DNA from: Bacteroidota bacterium
Lineage (GTDB): Bacteria > Bacteroidota > Bacteroidia > AKYH767-A > OLB10
Length of the DNA: 31,823 bases
NCBI GenBank assembly: GCA_016717725.1
Contig: JADKFA010000013.1
Span: 1-31,823, forward strand
Reading direction: 5' to 3'
Made by a program: the position numbers and the translations under genes. The first letter of the stretch is position 1. Each line of letters starts with the position of its first letter. Below, one piece after another: positions 26,723 to 31,823 of the stretch. Under the pieces are notes generated by a model that saw only the letters and a list, made by a program, of their open reading frames with translations, was not told the DNA's origin and searched no databases.

Positions 26723-28127
26723 TTATGGTGTTGGTCCAATGAAGTTGGATTCTTCTTCACTGAGTATTTTCCTTGTGAGAGCACTTGTATTTTAATTCTT
26801 GTTTTAGACTTACAATATCATTTTGATCTAGGATTACAAAAAATTCGCCTTCTGCAATATCTTGTTCTTTCAATTCTGTAAAGTTTTTTCCTACCCATTG
26901 AATCGTTCCCTGTGGCTCTACAATTTTTATTTCGATGGGCAAATTATTAAATGTTTTGTTCACCACTTTTATATTGTAAAGGTTGCTCACTTTTTGATTG
27001 GGCAACTCTTGGTAAAGCATTCCAGGTGTTCTTAATATGGTTGCTTCCACATCGGTTCGCAATGCCAACAAAGTAATTAATGCTCCAAGCAAAATAAAGA
27101 GCACAACAGAATAACCGATGATGCGAGGTGTTACTTTAAATTTACCGCCTTTGGCAATTGCATTTTCACTGGCGTAACGAATGAGTCCTCGTGGCTTTTC
27201 TATTTTGTCCATGATGGAATCACAAGCGTCGATGCAAGCAGTGCAGCTTATACATTCCAATTGGTACCATGACGAATATCGATTCCCGTTGGGCACACTT
27301 GTACGCATTGGTGGCAATCGATGCAATCACCCGCTTTCGCTCCAAACCTTGTGCAATTTTTCACGAGGTTCGCCACGTTTATAATCAAGCGATAACTACC
27401 GAATTTTTATCCAACAATACCCCTTGCAAACGGGCCATAAGGACAAACTACAATGCATGCTTGCTCTCTAAACTTAGTGTACACACCATAAAAGACCAAG
27501 GTGAAAATGGGTAAGCTTATCAGTCCACCCAAATGTCGGGAAGGACCTTCACTGATAATTTTGAATAACTGCATCCACACCGATGATATATGCCAAGAAA
27601 GTATTAGTAGGGATAATAAAAGAGATAATAAAGAAAATACTATCCTTTAAAAACTCTTTCTAAATTTTATGGGTTAGGCGACTCAGCACTCAACGTTTTT
27701 GTTGCATATAGTCGCCTTCAATAAGGTATTCAATTTTTCGGAATACCATCTCCATAAAATGGTTTGCGGACAAGCCTATCCACACCAAAACGGCCAAAGA
27801 GCGCGGTAAATAAGATAATAAAACGATAAATGTTAGCATGGCTAACACAAAGAGATGAAAGTCTTGCGGCCAAAATGCAATTCCAAACAAAATAAATTCC
27901 TCTCCAGAATATTAAATAGATCAACGGATGTCCGTTAATTTTCAAACGGACCTGAGAAGAGTAAAACAAAAGAAAAACTTACGGCAGTACGCTTATTATA
28001 AAATCACCTTCGGCCTTTTAGGATACATCCAATTTCGCTTTCCATCCTCGGAAATCGTCGTGACGGTATCACGAAAACTTCCTTTCGGATCGGGAAGTGG
28101 AGCAGTTATAGGTGTAGGTTCAGACAA
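26723..28127 (-). CDS. ccoG: cytochrome c oxidase accessory protein CcoG (4Fe-4S ferredoxin-like), heavily frameshifted
   Basis: CcoG is an iron-sulfur membrane protein that reduces copper for the cbb3 binuclear centre. Pieces in order: FRDTVTTISEDGKRNWMYPK, KINGHPLIYL, FWPQDFHLFVLAMLTF, FRKIEYLIEGDYMQQKR, FLAYIIGVDAVI, a Cys-containing ACIVVCPYG, YKRGEPREKLHK, the cluster motifs GDCIDCHQCVQVCPTGIDIR and CISCTACIDACDSIMDK, then the C-terminal membrane and Ig-like part in one frame (26757-27326). The family ending FIGPTP is readable in a third frame to TAA 26723-26725. The expected WCGWACPQT motif near 27770 is damaged: one T is missing and the second TGG reads TAG. The start is uncertain; TTG 28127 is the first candidate after an in-frame TAA. 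Confidence 0.82.
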
Positions 28128-28133
28128 GTTTTC

Positions 28134-29094
28134 TTAGTTTGCAATGATGGTACTATCCGCCTTGGTACCATCTGTTGGTTGAGCACTCAATGATTCATCA
28201 ACATACTTGTCACCTTGCGGTTTCTTTTCCACCGCAGGATTACTTCCCTTTTGGTCAAAATAAAACTAGCTACTTGCTGAATTTGTTTTGGAGTCAATTG
28301 CGATTTCCAAGAGATCATTCCCTTAGCTGGAACACCCTCTGTAATCACTTTAAACATATTCTTGATGCCACCTCCATGAATCCAGAAATCATCAGTCAAA
28401 TTAGGACCTACACTTCCACCACATTCAGCCTCCATGGCAAGCCACGCAGTTCTTCTCATAAATTCCTTTCCAGCACCCAATGCTTCGGGAGTATTTAATG
28501 CTGTGATAGTTTCAGCAGAAACAAAATCCTTCATCTTTAACTCGCGAGCCTTTGCTTGATCAGCGGCTTGCATGGCAATATTATACTCTTCTGTTTGCAA
28601 TGGACCTGTTCTGAATAGGTGATAGTGTGCCAAATAAACAAATGCAAAAATGATAGTCAGATAAAATCCCCAAACCCACCAAGGTGGCAGATTATTATCC
28701 AATTCGCGGATCCCATCATAATTGTGATCCAACATCACATCAGCTTCCTTTTCAACGGTAACAGCTTTCGTCAAGATAGCTCTGTCGAAGCGTGTCCAAA
28801 GCTGGAGCAAGCATTTTTCTTCAAATGCTTTTTCATTTTTGAGCTTCTAAAGCTTGTCTTTTTTCTGGAGAAAGCATGTCACATGATAGTTTCTTTAAAC
28901 TCTAGTCAAAGAAATGATCGCGATAAGCATGATAAGAAATAAAAAGATCAGCATATACAATTCCGATTGAAAAATATTTCCGGAACTTTTGCAGTAGAAG
29001 GAGCAGGCGCAACATCACCTTGTCCAAAGGAGTTTAAGTGGGATGCCGATAGAAGGAATCCGGAGAGAAGTATTTTGTTAAATCTATTTTTCAT
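28134..29094 (-). CDS. ccoP: cbb3-type cytochrome c oxidase subunit III, frameshifted
   Basis: The ATG at 29094 gives a signal-like start (NRFNKILLSGFLLSASHLNS) and a first membrane segment (MLIFLFLIMLIAIISLTRV). The main frame (28187-28810) has the family hallmark MLDHNYDGIRELDNNLPPWW and the second membrane helix (VWGFYLTIIFAFVYLAHYHL). The haem c motif is hidden by two opposing indels: a neighbouring frame reads NCVACHG at about 28435-28455, whereas the main frame shows RTAWLAMEA. SVGPNLTDDFWIHGGGIKN and the axial-Met region VPAKGMISWKSQL follow. The last stretch (SLSAQPTDGTKADSTIIAN) is in another frame to TAA 28134-28136. Electrons pass from here to CcoO and CcoN. Confidence 0.85.
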
Positions 29095-29104
29095 AGATGT
29101 ATTT

Positions 29105-29281
29105 TTAATCGTTGTTAAGTTCTGAATTTTGAAGTGGAATTCGACTCGCTTTTTCTATATGTTCTTTGTCCATTTTTACCAAATAAGCAATGAGAACAGT
29201 AAAAATGCTACGAATACGAGCAGTGAGAATATAGGGATAGATACTCACACCTGCAATACTTTCTAAGTTATTTCTAAACAT
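29105..29281 (-). CDS. ccoQ: CcoQ/FixQ-like small membrane subunit (58 aa)
   Basis: A small gene below common length cut-offs: ATG 29281 to TAA 29105. It begins MFRNNLESIAGVSIYP and ends VKMDKEHIEKASRIPLQNSE. The middle reads PYILTARIRSIF in frame, but a neighbouring frame gives a far better membrane helix (IFSLLVFVAFLL), so two compensating indels are likely. Position between ccoNO and ccoP and the single helix with a charged tail match CcoQ, which stabilises the oxidase. Confidence 0.7.
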   Translation of the reverse strand: MFRNNLESIAGVSIYPYILTARIRSIFTVLIAYLVKMDKEHIEKASRIPLQNSELNND

Positions 29282-29291
29282 ATCTTTAGTT

Positions 29292-31386
29292 TTATTCGGT
29301 TTTAGATGCTTTAATGTCGATACCTAAGCGTTGTAAGTAAGCGATCATGGCTATAAGTTCTTTTTGGAGTCGATATCACTTTGTTATTCTTGAGATCATC
29401 AGCAATACTCTGTGCTTGTTTCATTAAATCATCGTTCGCTTTTGCATCATAACCTTCAGGATAAGGAACACCCAAAGTTTGCATAGCTCTGATTTTGCAG
29501 GAGTACTGCTAATGTCTAAATCGTTTTCCGACATAAATGCATAAGAAGGCATACGGAACCTGGCGACATTATAGTAGGATCAATCATATGATGATAATGC
29601 CATACGTTAGGATATTTGCCACCTAAGCGATGTAAATCTTGACCTGTTCTCTTCGATCCCCACTGAAATGGATGATCGTAAATAAATTCTCCTGCTTTGG
29701 AATATTCACTATACCGCCTCCGTTTCGAACGGAATGGTCGCACCATCTGTGAGTGACAAGTGTAACAGCCTTCACGGACATAAATATCTCTACCTTGTAA
29801 TTCTAGAGGTGTATAGGGTTTCACACTCGCAATGGTTGGGATATTGGATTGCACCAAGAACGTGGGAATAAATTCGACAACACCACCAATCAAAATGACA
29901 ACTGCACTTAAAATAATCATTTGTACTGGACGACGTTCAATCCAACGATGCCAATGACCCGCATGCTCTTTCTCAATTTTTCTCTAATGCTGGAGCTTCC
30001 GCAGCTTCTTCTGCATTCAATGTTCCTTGCTTCATTGTCTTCACTTGTTATACGCCATGGTGATGGCACCAGTCAGAAACATCGATCCGCCTAATGCACG
30101 AAGTTTATACATCGGCATAATCTGCGTAACGGTTTCGAGGAAGTTTGGATACTTTAAAATTCCATCTGTAAATTCTTTCCACATTAAACTTTGTGTGAAG
30201 CCTGCCCAATACATTGGCACAGCATAGAACAAAATTCCTAAAGTAGCAATCCAAAAATGCAAGGATGCTACTTTTAGGAGAGATAAATTGGCTTTCCAAA
30301 GTCGAGGTATTAACCAATACAAAACTCCAAATGTTAACATACCATTCCATCCCATACCACCAATGTGAACGTGAGCAACGGTCCAGTCCGTAAAGTGACT
30401 AATTGCATTACACTTTTAACGATAACATCGGACCTTCAAATGTCGACATACCGTAAGCGGTAACCGCGACCACCATAAACTTCAATACCACATCCTCTCG
30501 AACATGATCCCATGCACCACGAAGTGTTAATAGTCCATTGATCATTCCACCCCAGGATGGAGCTAAAAGCATAACGGTAAATACAGCTCCTAAAGATTGC
30601 GCCCAATCAGGTAATGAGGAATATAAAAGATGATGAGGACCCGCCCAGATGTATAAGAATATCAAGGCCCAAAAGTGAATGATAGAAAAACGATAAGAAT
30701 ATACAGGACGATTGCAGCCTTGGAACGAAGTAATACATCAATCCAAGTAGGGGGTAGTTAAGAAAAATGCCACTGCGTTATGTCCGTACCACCATTGCAC
30801 TAAGGCATCTTGAACCCCAGCATACGCAGAATAACTTTTAAAATGTTAACCGGAATTTCAAAAGAGTTTACAATATGTAATACTGCAACGGTTAATACGT
30901 AGCAATATAAAACCAAATTGCAACATAAAGATGTCGCTCCTTCTTTTAATAATCGTTACAAACATATTGATAGCAAAACGACCCAAACCAAAGTGATAAG
31001 AATGTCTACTGGCCATTCAAGTTCTGCATACTCCTTACCCGTGGAATTCCGGTAAGCAATCGTCAAAGCGGCTAAAACAATGATTGATTGCCAACCCCAA
31101 AAATGAATTGACCAAGTTTATCACTAAACATTCTAGCCTTGCACAAACGTTGCAGGAATAATACAACCCCATAAAAATTCCATTTCCAACAAATGCGAAG
31201 ATGACCGCATTCGTATGCACCGGTCGAACCCGACCGAAAGTAGGTACTCGCCAATATTAAGTCCGGGGAAACGGAATTTGGAGCGCTATGATAAGCCCCA
31301 TTAACATGCCGACAATCCCCAAATGATGGTGGCTAACGCAAAGTTTTTACGATGCGGTCGTCGTAACTAAATTTTTCAATCGTCAT
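29292..31386 (-). CDS. ccoNO: cbb3-type cytochrome c oxidase subunits I and II (CcoN-CcoO, probably fused), heavily frameshifted
   Basis: CcoN holds the haem b and haem b3-CuB centres that reduce oxygen; CcoO is its haem c partner. ATG 31386 opens TIEKFSYDDRIVKTL. Recognisable pieces: FGRVRPVHTNAVIFAFVGNG, ALVQWWYGHNAVAFF, YIWAGPHHLLYSSLPDWAQS, LAPSWGGMINGLLTLRGAWD, TAYGMSTFEGPMLSLK, HFTDWTVAHVHIGGMGWNG (His ligands) and the CcoN end GGSMFLTGAITMAYN. CcoO continues: TMKQGTLNAEEAAEAPALEK, HAGHWHRWIERRPVQMIILS, RDIYVREGCYTCHSQMVRPF (haem motif), MPSYAFMSENDLDIS, and the end IAYLQRLGIDIKASK at 29292. The Bacteroidota fusion is favoured, but at 30041 a TGA overlaps a GTG, so two coupled genes are possible. 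Many indels break it. Confidence 0.88.
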
Positions 31387-31407
31387 ACAGCGTATCCATT
31401 TTTAGAA

Positions 31408-31573
31408 TTAGGTTGTTCTTTTTATAGTTAGTATTTCGTCGTCAAATAATATTCGGGTACGGAGGTGAAACATCATCGTCATATTGTCCAGTCTTCACCG
31501 ACCATAAAAAGCCAATAAGAAAACTTCCTGCCACCAGTAAACTAAATGCTATCAATATTAATATGACACTCAT
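31408..31573 (-). CDS. ccoS: cbb3-type cytochrome oxidase assembly protein CcoS, frameshifted tail
   Basis: ATG 31573 opens a single-helix protein (MSVILILIAFSLLVAGSFLI, GFLWSVKTGQYDDD). The first frame stops at 31442-31444 after 43 residues. A neighbouring frame gives the family's usual LFDDE tail (RILFDDEILTIKRTT) to TAA 31408-31410. CcoS is a short membrane protein needed to load cofactors into the oxidase. It lies between ccoI and ccoN as in other Bacteroidota. Confidence 0.8.
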
Positions 31574-31610
31574 GATGCGCAAAACTACTTTTGATGCTTA
31601 TATATGTGTA

Positions 31611-31646
31611 TGACAATTCCTTATCATTACTACTGACAATTATCAG
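31611..31646. promoter_or_regulatory. possible Crp/FNR-type operator region before ccoS
   Basis: ctgacaattatcag (31633-31646) is a near-perfect palindrome with a TGA-N6-TCA core. A related tgacaattccttatca lies at 31611-31626. Both fall in the 77-bp gap between ccoI and ccoS. FNR-family control of cbb3 genes is well known; binding here is inferred. Confidence 0.3.
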
Positions 31647-31650
31647 GCTT

Positions 31651-31823
31651 TCATTTTGTCAAACCCAACCTTCTCGCTTTTATACTACTTACAGGAACGG
31701 TGTAAAAACCACTAAACTGCTAGTGCTTATTGGCATCGGATATAGCAATAATGGGAGATAAGGTTCCTTGCACAGCGAACCACAACTCCCACTAAATTGT
31801 AGAGTATGGAAATGATAAAACTT
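31651..31823 (-). CDS. ccoI: C-terminal end of cbb3-associated copper P-type ATPase (CcoI/FixI), partial
   Basis: Only the last 57 or so residues lie in the window; the rest is beyond the right edge. Across two or three frames one reads ISILYNLVGVV, VQGTLSPII, MPISTSSLVVF and SSIKARRLGLTK, ending at TGA 31651-31653. The Tyr-Asn-Leu-x-Gly, then Gly-x-Leu-Ser-Pro, then Met-Pro-x-Ser order is the final membrane pair of heavy-metal P1B-type ATPases. The position before ccoS identifies it as the CcoI/FixI copper exporter that supplies CuB of the oxidase. Confidence 0.75.

Noticed and set aside
26757..31220. Plus-strand frames in the cbb3 region (for example 28175-28498, 28619-28942, 27181-27514)
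   Set aside because: They are antisense to recognisable ccoG, ccoP and ccoN sequence.

Overview
The window reads as chromosomal DNA of a Bacteroidota bacterium. The evidence is low GC, type IX secretion (T9SS) C-terminal sorting domains, Bacteroidota-restricted families (DUF3822, DUF4920, DUF6567), TAnnTTTG-type promoter boxes, and a cbb3 oxidase cluster in the usual Bacteroidota order. No tRNA, rRNA or CRISPR array was seen. Many genes are split by one-base indels, mostly in A or T runs, while the protein reads on in another frame. I rebuilt these genes across frames and give whole-gene spans. The density of such breaks in the respiratory operon suggests sequence error more than mass pseudogenisation, but this cannot be settled here.

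Layout. 0-0.6 kb: end of a DUF91/NucS-like nuclease. 0.6-3.8 kb: a very AT-rich accessory stretch with a YD-repeat-like protein, a compositionally odd block without a recognisable gene, and small orphan genes bracketed by an 18-bp direct repeat, resembling a polymorphic-toxin/immunity neighbourhood. 3.9-5.2 kb: a DUF2167 membrane protein and a DUF6567 lipoprotein. 5.7-7.7 kb: a T9SS-exported MbnP-like protein and a MbnH-like di-heme peroxidase. 7.7-8.6 kb: an intergenic region packed with hairpins and dispersed repeats. 8.7-13.1 kb: DUF4920 lipoprotein, HMG-CoA lyase, a long Ala/Glu/Lys coiled-coil protein with a 25-residue period, and a decayed N-acetylglucosamine kinase. 13.2-16.8 kb: coaD, rsmD and DUF3822 on the minus strand, divergent from a RecD-like helicase. 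16.9-25.4 kb: two T9SS cargo genes on the minus strand, coupled by a 4-bp stop/start overlap; the first, about 7 kb, combines a strand-rich N-terminus, a glycoside-hydrolase barrel, Ig-like modules and a parallel beta-helix. 25.6-31.8 kb: cbb3 oxidase operon on the minus strand, ccoI-ccoS-ccoNO-ccoQ-ccoP-ccoG-ccoH-safE, with ccoI cut by the window edge.

The genes suggest an aerobic to microaerobic, polysaccharide-degrading cell with a high-affinity terminal oxidase, its copper and haem assembly factors, and large secreted T9SS enzymes. The most unusual non-coding structure is a pair of about 130-bp multi-hairpin elements bounded by TTAACCC/GGGTTAA, one of which supplies the last codons of coaD.
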